A stretch of 64,000 nt of DNA from Panacibacter ginsenosidivorans (GTDB taxonomy: Bacteria > Bacteroidota > Bacteroidia > Chitinophagales > Chitinophagaceae). Positions 17,467 to 26,994 of the stretch are shown one piece after another; within the stretch, counting starts at the first letter, position 1; each line of letters begins with the position of its first letter. A program made the position numbers and the translations under genes. The notes beneath the pieces are model-generated. The model searched no databases. It was not told the origin of the DNA and saw nothing but the letters and a program-made list of their open reading frames with translations. Where the stretch lies: positions 4,095,501-4,159,500 of the forward strand of contig NZ_CP042435.1 of assembly GCF_007971225.1 (NCBI RefSeq), written 5' to 3'.

Positions 17467-18732
17467 CTATGGCTCCAGGGCAATAAGTTGTCCCCTGGTC
17501 TTGGGGCCGCCAGTAAAAGCTCCACCATCCGTTACTACATAAAGGGTATGAATATCCTGTGCTGATTTACCAAAAATGGCATCAGTTGGTCCATTGATAT
17601 GCTGTTCCATTTTTGCGATAATTGTTCGCTCGCCCGCAGGTGATATTTTAACAACTGTATTATAAGGATGGGTAGTTACAAATAAAGAACCATCCTGACC
17701 TATAGCAAAGTCATCACCAGGGATACCCGTGGCAATTACCGTTGACTTACCAAACTTGCCTTTCTCATCCACAGCGTATTTAAGCAGTGTGGTACGGTCA
17801 GATACTGTTACAAGCAGATCACGCCCTTTGAAATGTAATCCATTGGCTCCTGGCGCCAGTGAAATAAACGGCCGGGCCAGTAATAAAGGGTCACGCATTG
17901 CTTCTTCGAAACGGCCGGTATTGGGGTCGATTCGCCATATTACACCGAGCTGGCTGTCTGCCGAATACAGCATACCATCTGGCCCTTCATCTAAACCATT
18001 GGGCCAGGCATTTTTCGGAAACTGAACTATTTGCACTGGCTTGTTGCCGTTATTGATGCGCCATATATAAGAGGTTTCTCCGTGGCTGGTGAGATAGATT
18101 GATTTATCGGGCGCTAAAAAAGGAACGCCAGATGTATTTCCTTTTGGGGCCTTGAACAAGATATGCTCTGAGCCATCTGGTTTTCGTTCAATCAACTCTC
18201 CCTGTGCAACGTGATAATAATCGTCTCTTGAAAAATCGATATCCCGGTTTCCTGATAAATAAAGCGTGCCATCTTCTCCTGCAGCAATTCCTTCAAACCA
18301 GAGGCCTTCGTCGTAGGTTTTAATAATACGAGCCGAACATATATTTAAAGGCAGTTCGTCTGCTTTTGGCAGGGCAATCACTTTAAGGCCAAGCGGCTTA
18401 GCTATACCAACCAGCACCGATAAAATCATTAACAAAGCAGGCAACACCCACAATTTGGCAACGTTTAAATGGGCTGCTCTGCATACCAAAGGAATGGTAG
18501 TGGCAAAGGCAATGCAACATGCAAAAAAAACAAGAAAGGGTACTGGAATACCAGCCACATTTGTAATAAAAGCAATCCACAAAAACGAAGCCTGTATGAT
18601 GCGCCCCCAGCGCGTTTTTGGGATGATGTTTTCTAATTGCTTAAACATTTGCGGCCGGAGGGTAACAATAGAAGCAGCGATGAGTAATGCCAAACAAAGA
18701 AACAACTGAAATGAAATAATAATTATTTGCAT
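17467..18732 (-). CDS. SMP-30/gluconolactonase-like beta-propeller protein (cassette C7)
   Basis: A 421-residue protein. Residues 1-120 hold four hydrophobic membrane segments (IIISFQLFLCLALLIAA, ASFLWIAFITNVAGIP, LVFFACCIAFATTIPLV, LWVLPALLMILSVLVG). The rest is a six-bladed propeller with repeated lactonase/NHL-type turns (WPNGLDEGPDGMLYSADSQL, GDDFAIGQDGSLFVTTHPYN, FEGIAAGEDGTLYLSGN). The propeller would face the outside. Function unknown; sugar lactone hydrolysis is a family guess. It is preceded by a Crp/Fnr gene 97 bp upstream in the same cassette, which may control it. Confidence 0.75.
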   Translation of the reverse strand: MQIIIISFQLFLCLALLIAASIVTLRPQMFKQLENIIPKTRWGRIIQASFLWIAFITNVAGIPVPFLVFFACCIAFATTIPLVCRAAHLNVAKLWVLPALLMILSVLVGIAKPLGLKVIALPKADELPLNICSARIIKTYDEGLWFEGIAAGEDGTLYLSGNRDIDFSRDDYYHVAQGELIERKPDGSEHILFKAPKGNTSGVPFLAPDKSIYLTSHGETSYIWRINNGNKPVQIVQFPKNAWPNGLDEGPDGMLYSADSQLGVIWRIDPNTGRFEEAMRDPLLLARPFISLAPGANGLHFKGRDLLVTVSDRTTLLKYAVDEKGKFGKSTVIATGIPGDDFAIGQDGSLFVTTHPYNTVVKISPAGERTIIAKMEQHINGPTDAIFGKSAQDIHTLYVVTDGGAFTGGPKTRGQLIALEP

Positions 18733-18829
18733 GCCTTTTAATTTTTTTCAAAATTCGAGAAAGGCAAATCAACATCACTAAACAAAAGATAAGAAATAAT
18801 GCAGTCAACATTATTTAAAATGAATGTAC

Positions 18830-19489
18830 TCAGCTGTGATGATACTGGTGAATTCTCTTTCTGATACGTGAAAGTGACACTGGCGTAATGCCTATAAACT
18901 GTGCAATGTATTGCAACGGTATACGTTTTACAATGTCTTGCCCCGATTCTAATAAATCAAGGTATCTTTCTTCAGGCGTTTTTACAATAAATGATTTTAT
19001 GCGGTCTTCAAAAAGTATATTAAACCGTTCTGATATTAACCTCCCCAATCTTTCCATTTTAAAAGACAGCAAAGGATGTTCTAATAAAACCTGCATGTTC
19101 TTTTTTGAAATGATTATAAAAATTGTTTTTTCCAGTGTTATGATATCATATAGAGAGGGATAGCCTGTAAGAAAGCTTTTTAAAGCAGTAACAAAGTTGT
19201 TTTCAAAAGCAAAATATCCTGTTATTTCTAATCCATCAACTATACTGCAGTAACGCACTGAGCCCTTAAAAATATAACCCAAATCTTCACAAATTTCACC
19301 GGTTGTTGCAAAACACTCATTCTTGTTTCGTTTTTTAATTTCTAAAAAGTCAGCAAATACTTCCCATTCCTTATCGGTGAATGTAATGTAACTTTTAATT
19401 TTCTCCCTGTATACGGGTAACAAAATGGCTCTTTCCAATTCTTCGCCTTTACGTAAATAAACAAATAATTCAATCTTTCTGTAATGCAA
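18830..19489 (-). CDS. Crp/Fnr-family regulator (cassette C7)
   Basis: A 219-residue protein with a cyclic-nucleotide-like beta-roll (EICEDLGYIFKGSVRYCSIV, ENNFVTALKSFLTG) and a C-terminal helix-turn-helix (PLQYIAQFIGITPVSLSRIR). It belongs to the Bacteroidota Crp/Fnr group that often regulates an adjacent gene. First gene of cassette C7 in the direction of transcription, upstream of the SMP-30-like gene. Confidence 0.87.
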   Translation of the reverse strand: MHYRKIELFVYLRKGEELERAILLPVYREKIKSYITFTDKEWEVFADFLEIKKRNKNECFATTGEICEDLGYIFKGSVRYCSIVDGLEITGYFAFENNFVTALKSFLTGYPSLYDIITLEKTIFIIISKKNMQVLLEHPLLSFKMERLGRLISERFNILFEDRIKSFIVKTPEERYLDLLESGQDIVKRIPLQYIAQFIGITPVSLSRIRKRIHQYHHS

Positions 19490-19820
19490 TTTTACATCGG
19501 CTGATGTATATAGTATTATTTTGTTAAACTATTTATTTCTTTTGCGAACAAATGTAGACACAGATGACATTCTCTGATATCCTCAACCCAGGTCATTTTG
19601 ATAATTGTCGGAAAGCAGAATGGTCGCTAACGTTGAAGCATTTGTGTTTGTGGCGGAATTTTAAATCTGTCAGCCTGGTACAAATGATGATGTAAAATAC
19701 AAAAGTTCATTGTTAATTCTATTGCTCAATGTATAACATCGGGCTGGGGCAGAAGCTGATAGTAGCACACAGTTGAAACGGCGTTATCAGTCCGCCGACA
19801 TAACACAAATGCAATGTACC

Positions 19821-21580
19821 TGTTGCACAACTAAGATACCCACATGATGTGAATGAAGCAAGAAACAGAATAATTTTTGTTGAGAATAATTCATGCAAGG
19901 CAAAAAGCAAATAGAACCAAAAATGCTCTATACGATTACGCTGGAGCAATTGGTGCCGCAGGATAATTTCTACCGGCGGTTAAAAAAAGTAATAGCAATG
20001 GATTGGCTGTATAAAGCCACCACAAAGTATTATGGCAGTGAAGGTCAGAAAAGCATAGATCCTGTAGTGTTTTTCAGGATGTGTTTAATAGGTTATATCA
20101 ACAACATAACCAGTGATCGTAAGCTGATAGAATTTTGTTCAGACAGTTTAGGGATAAGATTGTTTTTAGGTTATGATATAGATGAAGCATTGCCATGGCA
20201 CAGTACAATAAGCAGGACAAGACAGTTGTATGGAGAAGAAGTATTTAAACAACTCTTTGAGCAGGTATTTGAAAGATGCATGGAGAGTGGCATGATAGCA
20301 GGCCCCACACAGGCAGTAGATGGGGCATTTTTAAAAGCCAATGCAAGCAAGGATAGTCTGGAAATAAAGCAGGTAAATAAAAGTGTGGATGAATATTTAC
20401 TGGAAAACATAAAAGCAAATACTACAGCACGCAGACCAGCAAAAATAAACAGGGCAGATGAAGATCAGCAACATATGGATGGCGATGATGAACAGCAGGC
20501 GAGAGAATTAAAAGAATTAGATACGAGGTATCAGCGGCAGGAGAAAAATTATGAAGAGATGCCGGGCAGTGAAAGCAGGGGTAAGTTTTTAAGCAACAAA
20601 ACACATTACAGTCCCACCGATCCGGATGCACGAATAGCCGTAAAGCCAGGTAAACCAGGAGAATTGTATTACAATGGTCAGATAGCAGTAGATACAGCAC
20701 ATCATGTAATTACCCATGCACAGAGTTTTACAGCAGATGTTAAAGACTGTAGGGATTTAATAACGGTAACAAGACAACTGCAGGCAAGACTACAGCATCA
20801 TGGGATGGAGATAGAAAAACTACTTGCAGATGCAGCCTATAGCAGCGGAGAAAAATTATCAGTACCTGGAACAACAAAACATCACAGCGTATATACCATT
20901 ACTGGGTGGAGCATTAAGCGGCAGTGAAGGATTTATGTATGATGAACAGAATGATTGGTATATCTGTCAAAACAATAAGATATTAAAAGGAAGTGGCAGA
21001 GTAGTAGACGATGGAAGAGGTCACCTGGTAAAGAAATATTTTTCATTACAAAGTGATTGTAAAAATTGTCCATTAAGAAAGACCTGCATCAGTGATAAAG
21101 CCAAAACAAAAAAAGTACAGCACAGTATATACAAAGCAGAACTGGAAAGAGCAAAGGCAAGACAACAGACCGTAAAAGCAAGGGTGATGAAGAGAAAGGG
21201 CAGTAGTACGGTAGAACCGGTATGGGGCACACTGATCAATTTTACCGGCATGAAGCGTTTAAATGCAAGAGGAATAAAAGCAGCCAACAAAATGCTGTTA
21301 CTGGCGGCTACAGTATATAACCTTAAGAAATGGTTGCGGTATAATGCACCTAAGACAGCAATCAAAGCAATGGCACTTATAAAAGCAAACAAGGCAGCAG
21401 GTTTTGACTTTTTAAAAATCATTGTACAGCGACTTGTTTTAAGCCCAATAGCGGCATTAAAATTTTCTGTCTGTAAAATGTGTTTTACAGGAAAGTAAAA
21501 ATAGCTTCTCTCTAATAGCTTCTAAATGCTTTTTGAAATGGAGAATAAATGTAACTTTTTGAAATTATGGTTGTGCAACA
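19821..21580 (+). mobile_element. IS1182-family insertion sequence (copy a)
   Basis: Bounded by perfect 11-bp terminal inverted repeats TGTTGCACAAC (19,821-19,831) and GTTGTGCAACA (21,570-21,580). No direct target duplication is obvious. It is inserted 4 bp after the conserved CAATG T of attC-like site 6, on the opposite strand to the cassette genes. Confidence 0.85.
19893..21498 (+). pseudogene. IS1182-family transposase, frameshifted
   Basis: The first part reads 344 residues (MQGKKQIEPKMLYTITLEQL onward, VPQDNFYRRLKKVIAMDWLY, DDE-type core AVDGAFLKANASKDS and LLADAAYSSGE). It then breaks in the run GAGAAAAATTATC near 20,855. Removing one A restores the frame and continues into the C-terminal part (QQNITAYIPLLGGALSGSEG, CKNCPLRKTCISDK, VEPVWGTLINFTGMKRLNAR). 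The break is a single-base insertion; either the element is dead, the product needs frameshifting, or the base is a sequencing error. Intact copy b has no such break. Confidence 0.85.
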
Positions 21581-21591
21581 GTGACCCCATG

Positions 21592-22119
21592 TTAGCGGAT
21601 GCCCGGCTTATTTAAGACAAAAAATGATTGAGTTGTATATACTGTGGCAGACTTGAAATAATTTTGAAGCCGGCCATATTCAACAAAACCTGCCCTTTTA
21701 TAAAGTTTCACTGCCTTTTCATTTTCGAAAACAGCACTCAAAATTATTTGCTCAATCAACTCGCTACTAAATGCCTTATCAATGGTTTTTTGTAATAAGA
21801 TTTGCCCTACACCTTGTCCTTTATAGTTAGGGTCAACAAACATTTGAACTACCTCGCCACGATGTTTTGTTTTTTGCCTTGTTTCAGCGAGGAAACCGCA
21901 TATGCCAATTAATGTTTTATCTGTATTAAATGCGCCGATTGTAAAATTATAACTGTCAGGTTGGGAAATTGAATTATCTAATTTCAAAACTTCAGAATTT
22001 CTCTCTTCTTGGGAAGTTGTTCCGAAATTATTTGGATATTGTTCGAGGCAATTGATTCTAATCCTACGATATTCGCCAAGATCGTCTGGCCCCAATAACC
22101 GATAGAATATTTCATGCAT
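21592..22119 (-). CDS. GNAT-family N-acetyltransferase (cassette C6)
   Basis: A 175-residue protein with the acetyl-CoA-binding signature VQMFVDPNYKGQGVGQILLQ (R/Q-x-x-G-x-G/A variant, QGVGQ), and the C-terminal VFENEKAVKLYKRAGFVEYG typical of GNAT enzymes. Substrate unknown. Its stop codon TAA is the TAA inside the cassette core (GCTAAC on the coding strand), so the attC-like site supplies the end of the reading frame. Confidence 0.9.
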   Translation of the reverse strand: MHEIFYRLLGPDDLGEYRRIRINCLEQYPNNFGTTSQEERNSEVLKLDNSISQPDSYNFTIGAFNTDKTLIGICGFLAETRQKTKHRGEVVQMFVDPNYKGQGVGQILLQKTIDKAFSSELIEQIILSAVFENEKAVKLYKRAGFVEYGRLQNYFKSATVYTTQSFFVLNKPGIR

Positions 22120-22161
22120 AATTTGTAATTCTTTTGACTGTCACCCCAGGGTTTCCGCTAA

Positions 22162-22357
22162 CGTTAAAGCATTTGTGAAGGCATGGAATTTCTCGTTCCG
22201 TCAGCCTGATACAAATGTTTAGTTGAAAAACTAAGGTTGAAGATAATTACAAATGTTCAATAGCGTAATGTCGGCTGATAACAAAAGATGATAAGAATTA
22301 CTGCTGCTCATTGCGGCTGGTCAAGCCATGCTTTTACAAATGCACTTGTTAGCCACC
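22162..22357 (-). other. attC-like site 5 (intact, 196 bp)
   Basis: Outer arms AAAGCATTTGTGAAGGCATG and CATGCTTTTACAAATGCACT are imperfect inverted copies. Core sequences: TTAGCGGAAA of C6 on the left and GTTAGCCACC of C5 at 22,348-22,357. Confidence 0.8.
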
Positions 22358-22367
22358 GGTTTATTAT

Positions 22368-23549
22368 TCAAATCTTTTCAATTAATGCGATCGTCTTTTC
22401 CAAACCTTTTGAGTCTTGTAGTTTCTGTGCTATCTCTAATGCGTTTTCTTTATACCTCTTATTGTTTACACAATCATTGATTGCGGCTATTAAAGCAGAA
22501 ACTGATATCTTTTTAAAATCACAAGAATGTGGACCCAATCCTAATTTGACAATTGTCTTACGGTTCTCAAACTGGTCAAACATATAGGGAAATGCAGCTT
22601 GGGCAACACCTGCTTTTGCTGCATACGCCATCGTACCGCTTCCACCATGATGTATGATTGCAGTCATTTTAGGAAATAACAAATCAAACGGAACATCATC
22701 AACATACAAGACGTTGGGTGAAGAATTAATTGTTGCCAGTTCTGCCCATCCCTTTGATATTATTAATCGTTGGTTTGTTTTCTTTGATACCTCTTCAAAT
22801 ATATCAGTTAACTTACCAGGATTTGATATTGGGTTACTGCCAAAGCTAATAAATACAGGAGGTTTCCCGGCTGTGATAAAGTCTTCAACATCCTTGGATA
22901 ATTCTTGCAATGGAGATAAAAACATATAACCCGTTTGGGTGTATGTTGCCTTAACACCATCTCGTACTTTATTTAGAACAACATCAGAAGCAACAATTAT
23001 GTTATCACCTCCAAAATATTTAACTACATTATTAATAGGTGATATCCCTCCTTCTTTTCTTTTTTTATTTATTGTGCCTTTTAGTAGTTTATTTAGCATT
23101 GACATGCCCATATTAAATTTCAAACGTTCCAGAAAAGAACCGGTGTTTCCTGGGCCTAATGCCGAAGGGTAAAAAATTACTAATCGAAAAGGGACTTTGG
23201 CAATTTCAGCAGCAGACCTTACGCCAAAAACAATTCCGGAAGCTAACACTAAATCTGACCCCTGAATAATTTTCGGAAGAAACTCTATCTGTTTTTCGAT
23301 CTCCTTTTTTAGTCCTTTAGCAGACGAAAAACTATCCGGCGATTTTTTAGCGGCGGCATTTATTTTCATTTGTTCTCTCACATTTGGACCGAAAGGTCTG
23401 AAAGGACAATTGTAACTTGTTACTAACTTCTCATTCTCCGGATTAGCGCAAAACAATACTTCATGTCCCCTTTTTATCAATCCATCTGCTAATGCAAGCA
23501 TTGGTTGAACTCCCCCCCTTGTATCATATACTACTATTGAAATTTTCAT
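22368..23549 (-). CDS. UDP-glycosyltransferase-like (GT1/MGT type) enzyme (cassette C5)
   Basis: A 393-residue GT-B fold protein. N-terminal half MKISIVVYDTRGGVQPMLAL and LIKRGHEVLFCANPENEKLV; C-terminal half with FISFGSNPISNPGKLTDIFE, VLYVDDVPFDLLFPKMTAII, the donor-site HHGGSGTMAYAAKAGVAQAA and PYMFDQFENRKTIVKLGLG. These are the signatures of the macrolide/sterol glycosyltransferase family. Acceptor unknown. It lies 57 bp downstream of a Crp/Fnr gene within the same cassette. Confidence 0.9.
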   Translation of the reverse strand: MKISIVVYDTRGGVQPMLALADGLIKRGHEVLFCANPENEKLVTSYNCPFRPFGPNVREQMKINAAAKKSPDSFSSAKGLKKEIEKQIEFLPKIIQGSDLVLASGIVFGVRSAAEIAKVPFRLVIFYPSALGPGNTGSFLERLKFNMGMSMLNKLLKGTINKKRKEGGISPINNVVKYFGGDNIIVASDVVLNKVRDGVKATYTQTGYMFLSPLQELSKDVEDFITAGKPPVFISFGSNPISNPGKLTDIFEEVSKKTNQRLIISKGWAELATINSSPNVLYVDDVPFDLLFPKMTAIIHHGGSGTMAYAAKAGVAQAAFPYMFDQFENRKTIVKLGLGPHSCDFKKISVSALIAAINDCVNNKRYKENALEIAQKLQDSKGLEKTIALIEKI

Positions 23550-23606
23550 AACAAGAATTTAGAGCCAAATATGAACTAAAAAGGGAGATTATTATTTGAC
23601 ATTAGG

Positions 23607-24173
23607 TCAAATAATTGAAGCTCTGATGCGGCTCAAAGTTTCTTGGGTAATGTCCAAAAATGAGGCGACATGTTTCAACTTTGCCTTTTGCATGATTTCG
23701 GGAGCAAAAGCTAGCATGGCATTATATTTTTCTTTCGCTGTCATTAACTTAAATCTATAGTTAACTTCATCAATACCGGCAAGAAAGTATCTTAACTGCT
23801 TTGTATGAAATTTAGTAAACAATGGATATTTATCCAAGAGTTTTTGTTCGTCATTAAAAGAGATGGAATAAATCACAGTATCCTCACATGCCTGTAAATA
23901 TTCATATGCAGGTTTTTGTTCAAAAAAACTGGGCATAGAAGTAGTCATTTGATTGCTGCCATAAAACCAAATAGTTACTTCCTCTTCGTTGTATATGAAA
24001 AACCTGCGTACAAAGCCCGATTTTATAAAGAATACCTTAGTGCAAATTTTTCCTGCTTCCACAAGTAATTCATCTTTCTTGTATACTTCTTCTACAAATA
24101 GATTCTGTACAGCCTGTGCTGTCTCATTATCAAGTTTTTGAAATTTATTTATATAATTTAATAATTCTAACAT
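23607..24173 (-). CDS. Crp/Fnr-family regulator (cassette C5)
   Basis: A 188-residue protein: beta-roll with VFFIKSGFVRRFFIYNEEEV and WFYGSNQMTTSMPSFFEQKP, dimer helix TKFHTKQLRYFLAGIDEVNY, and helix-turn-helix KLKHVASFLDITQETLSRIR. The first gene of cassette C5; the glycosyltransferase follows, so it is the likely target. Confidence 0.88.
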   Translation of the reverse strand: MLELLNYINKFQKLDNETAQAVQNLFVEEVYKKDELLVEAGKICTKVFFIKSGFVRRFFIYNEEEVTIWFYGSNQMTTSMPSFFEQKPAYEYLQACEDTVIYSISFNDEQKLLDKYPLFTKFHTKQLRYFLAGIDEVNYRFKLMTAKEKYNAMLAFAPEIMQKAKLKHVASFLDITQETLSRIRASII

Positions 24174-24461
24174 TTTAGATGCAGTGTCTTTTTAAACTGG
24201 TGGCTAACGGTAGGGCTTGCTGCTGTGCTGGAAATCGACTTCCTTCAGCCTGGAAAGTTAGCCCAACAGCGAACCTGTAGATGAAGATATGTACAAATGC
24301 TGAACGATGAAAGTCTGGCCCGGACTGCTGACGATAGATGCAATAAAGTTGAATTTAAGAACTAATGTTGAGATTTATTCGTCGAGCCCGAACGACAGCC
24401 TGGATTTGCAATTAGCTGATGTTACAATGTCGAGCCCAACTTGCATAAAACCCAATGTGCG

Positions 24462-26145
24462 TGTTGCACAACTAAGATACTCACACTATGTGAATGAATG
24501 AAGAAGCAGAATAATTTTTGCTGATATTTTTTATGCAAGGGAAAAAACAATACAACGAACAACTCTTTAAATCATTTCAGTTATCAGATCGTGTACCGGA
24601 GGATAACTTTTACCGCAGACTTAAAGAGCTGCTTGATCTTAGATGGCTATATACCACTACAAAAAAGTATTATGGTACAGAAGGTCAACAGAGCATTGAC
24701 CCTGTTGTTTTTTTCAAACTAATTCTTATTGGTTATTTAGAGAACCTGGGTAGCGACAGACGCATCATTAACACAGTTAGCATGCGTTTGGATATGCTTT
24801 TTTTCATTGGTTATGATATAGACGAAGCCTTACCATGGCACAGTACTTTAAGCAGAACAAGACAGTTGTATGGAGAGTCTGTATTTAAGGATCTGTTCAG
24901 GCAGGTATTAAAGCAATGTATTGATAAAGGCATGGTAGCAGGCAGAAGACAAGCTATGGATAGTGTTGCCGTAAAAGCTAATGCAAGCATGAGCAGGCTT
25001 GCAGAAAAAGCAGTACTCGATGACGGGGATGATTATACAGATGAGCTCAATGATACGGATGACGGCGATAAACAAAACAAAACTGTATCATCAGCAAGAA
25101 AAAGATCTGTTGATCTTCATCATGGGTGGAAAGCCAAGGCGTATAAGGATATGCCCAAAGGGAGCAAAGAACAGCAGGCAGCATCAAAATTTGTAAGCAA
25201 TCACACGCATTACAGCACTACGGATGCAGATGCAAGAATATCTGTAAAGCCGGGTAAGCCCAGGCAATTAAATTATCATGCACAGGTATCAGTAGATACA
25301 GCGCATCATGTCATTACACAGATACAGGCAGATCATGCCAATAAAAAAGACTCTCAGTGTTTATCCTCCTTATTAAAGAATACTATTGATAATTTACAGC
25401 AGCACGATCTTGAAATAGACGAAGTACTGGCAGATGCAGGTTATAGCAGCGGCACAGCATTGCAGGCATTGGAAGATAATAATATTGAAGGATATATACC
25501 CAACTTTGGTCAGTACAAACCATCAAGGGACGGGTTTACTTATGATAAAGAAAATGATCGTTACACCTGTTCAAGAGGTGTGCATCTGCCTTTTAAAAAA
25601 CTTACAACAACAAGTCTTGGTTACCAGATGAAAGTATACCGGAGCAGTAGTAAAGACTGTGGTCACTGCCCATTAAGAAGCAAATGCATCGGCAAGAGTG
25701 ACTTTAAAAAGATAGATGATTCTGTTGATAAACCTTTATATGATCGTATGCATGCAAGACTACAAACTAATAAAGCCAAACGGATGAAAAAGATAAGGAG
25801 TGCAACAGTTGAACCTGTACTTGGCACACTGGTCAACTTCTTAAACATGCGGCGGGTAAACACAAGGGGTATAAGACAGGCTAATAAATGTATGCTGATG
25901 GCAGCTATTGCTTATAATATTAAAAAACTGATGAGGTTTACAACAAGAAAAGTACAGATTGATACAAAAGCTTTGCAGATAAATCTGCAAAACACTTTTT
26001 TATTTGTTTTAAGCTTTGTCAGTATGTATAGAGACACCTATCATTTACACCTCGTAAAAAAACAAAATCAGGTATAACAACAATAAACTGATTTAATAAC
26101 AGCCAGATAGTAATCGATTAATTTTTTTGAGGTAGTTGTGCATCA
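24462..26145 (+). mobile_element. IS1182-family insertion sequence (copy b)
   Basis: Terminal inverted repeats TGTTGCACAAC (24,462-24,472) and GTTGTGCATCA (26,135-26,145), 10 of 11 matched. Like copy a it sits 4 bp after CAATGT of an attC-like site, and the 11 bases between its right end and the cassette core resemble those of copy a (GTSACCNCNTG). Confidence 0.85.
24533..26077 (+). CDS. IS1182-family transposase (intact)
   Basis: A 514-residue transposase, starting at MQGKKQYNEQL; an in-frame start 5 residues earlier is possible. Domain order: N-terminal SDRVPEDNFYRRLKELLDLR, DDE core (QAMDSVAVKANASMSRLAEK, VLADAGYSSGTALQALEDNN), cysteine-rich segment CGHCPLRSKC, and C-terminal VEPVLGTLVNFLNMRRVNTR. 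It looks complete, so it could be active. Related to copy a but clearly diverged at the protein level. Confidence 0.92.
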   Translation: MQGKKQYNEQLFKSFQLSDRVPEDNFYRRLKELLDLRWLYTTTKKYYGTEGQQSIDPVVFFKLILIGYLENLGSDRRIINTVSMRLDMLFFIGYDIDEALPWHSTLSRTRQLYGESVFKDLFRQVLKQCIDKGMVAGRRQAMDSVAVKANASMSRLAEKAVLDDGDDYTDELNDTDDGDKQNKTVSSARKRSVDLHHGWKAKAYKDMPKGSKEQQAASKFVSNHTHYSTTDADARISVKPGKPRQLNYHAQVSVDTAHHVITQIQADHANKKDSQCLSSLLKNTIDNLQQHDLEIDEVLADAGYSSGTALQALEDNNIEGYIPNFGQYKPSRDGFTYDKENDRYTCSRGVHLPFKKLTTTSLGYQMKVYRSSSKDCGHCPLRSKCIGKSDFKKIDDSVDKPLYDRMHARLQTNKAKRMKKIRSATVEPVLGTLVNFLNMRRVNTRGIRQANKCMLMAAIAYNIKKLMRFTTRKVQIDTKALQINLQNTFLFVLSFVSMYRDTYHLHLVKKQNQV

Positions 26146-26170
26146 GTCACCACCTGTTGTGTGCCCGTGT

Positions 26171-26755
26171 TTATCGGTTCTTAAATCTTACAAATTCATC
26201 TGCGTGTAATCTGACAAAGGTTTCCAGCAGCTTCATTGTCTTTTCATGTTGAGCAATAAAAGCTTTGTCATAGGGCTTGAACTTTCTCTGGATATACTTC
26301 CAGTCCCAAGTTTTAAACTTTTGCGTGATAGAAGCTTTATTTGCCAAATAAACTCTGTTCACACCCTCAACAACTTTTAGCATACTTGTATCATTGATAA
26401 GCTTTAATGCTTTGACCGTTTCCGAGTAATAAGACTTGTAATTGTAGTAAAAGTTTGCAAAGCCTAATTCGCCGCCAATAACCGCCCTTTCAAGTTCCCA
26501 TATATAAAACAAAGCCTTTTGTTTGTCGGTAAGTATTCCCGCTGATACAGCTCTCCTTTCAGGGTCACCGGATAATGTGTCATTGATTGGTTGAAAAATA
26601 ATCCAAGTAAAGTCTGAGCCCTTCAATGTGTCAAATTGTCCCTTGTCAACTATTGAATAAAAATGGCTAGTATCAATTGAGTTTACTCTGCTGAATACTT
26701 TGTTGTCAGCAGAAGTCAAAACGGAAAATAATATGACTACAAATAAATACCGCAT
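26171..26755 (-). CDS. Secreted protein of unknown function (cassette C4)
   Basis: A 194-residue protein with a signal peptide (MRYLFVVILFSVLTSADNKV). The mature part is largely helical (KQKALFYIWELERAVIGGEL, ALKLINDTSMLKVVEGVNR, AQHEKTMKLLETFVRLHADE). The stretch ending in ADEFVRF resembles DMP19-type proteins of unknown function, but I cannot be sure. The stop lies 5 bp from core GTTGTGTGCC and the start 21 bp from the matching core. Confidence 0.65.
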   Translation of the reverse strand: MRYLFVVILFSVLTSADNKVFSRVNSIDTSHFYSIVDKGQFDTLKGSDFTWIIFQPINDTLSGDPERRAVSAGILTDKQKALFYIWELERAVIGGELGFANFYYNYKSYYSETVKALKLINDTSMLKVVEGVNRVYLANKASITQKFKTWDWKYIQRKFKPYDKAFIAQHEKTMKLLETFVRLHADEFVRFKNR

Positions 26756-26785
26756 TAGTAGAATGGTCGGTTACATGGCACACAA

Positions 26786-26977
26786 CGCACATGCATTGGC
26801 GAAGGCACGGCATTTATTCTATGCCGCCTGGTACCAAAGCTGATTGTTTATAAATAGCTGATTGAATATTACCAATTTTCAGTAGCACCACTGTCGCCGA
26901 AACAACCGTTCCTCCGTGAAATTATAGCCGATGCGTTATTCGTCCGCCGTGCTTTTGCCAATGCAAGGTTGGCTGTA
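26786..26977 (-). other. attC-like site 3 (intact, 192 bp)
   Basis: Outer arms CATGCATTGGCGAAGGCACG and CCGTGCTTTTGCCAATGCAA are near-perfect inverted copies. Core of C3, GTTGGCTGTA, is at 26,968-26,977; the core of C4 is on the left. Confidence 0.85.
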
Positions 26978-26994
26978 GTTGTTTTGTCCCCAGG

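Larger units (their letters stand above)
19631..21600 (-). other. attC-like site 6, interrupted by an IS1182 element
   Basis: Left arm GAAGCATTTGTGTTTGTGGC pairs with the right arm CCGCCGACATAACACAAATG just before the IS; the core of cassette C6, GTTAGCGGAT, follows the IS at 21,591-21,600. The part outside the IS is about 210 bp. Confidence 0.75.
24208..26165 (-). other. attC-like site 4, interrupted by an IS1182 element
   Basis: About 254 bp before the IS and 20 bp after it, ending in core GTTGTGTGCC at 26,156-26,165. The right part (TAAAGTTGAATTTAAGAACT to ACTTGCATAAAACCCAATG) is almost the same as that of site 2, while the left part is different and carries an extra GTTAGCCC, so this site is probably a recombinant. 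Confidence 0.65.

Noticed and set aside
24208..24461. Site 4 as two adjacent attC-like sites with an empty cassette between
   Set aside because: There is an extra GTTAGCCC at about 24,253, but without a matching inverted partner; a recombinant single site is the simpler reading.
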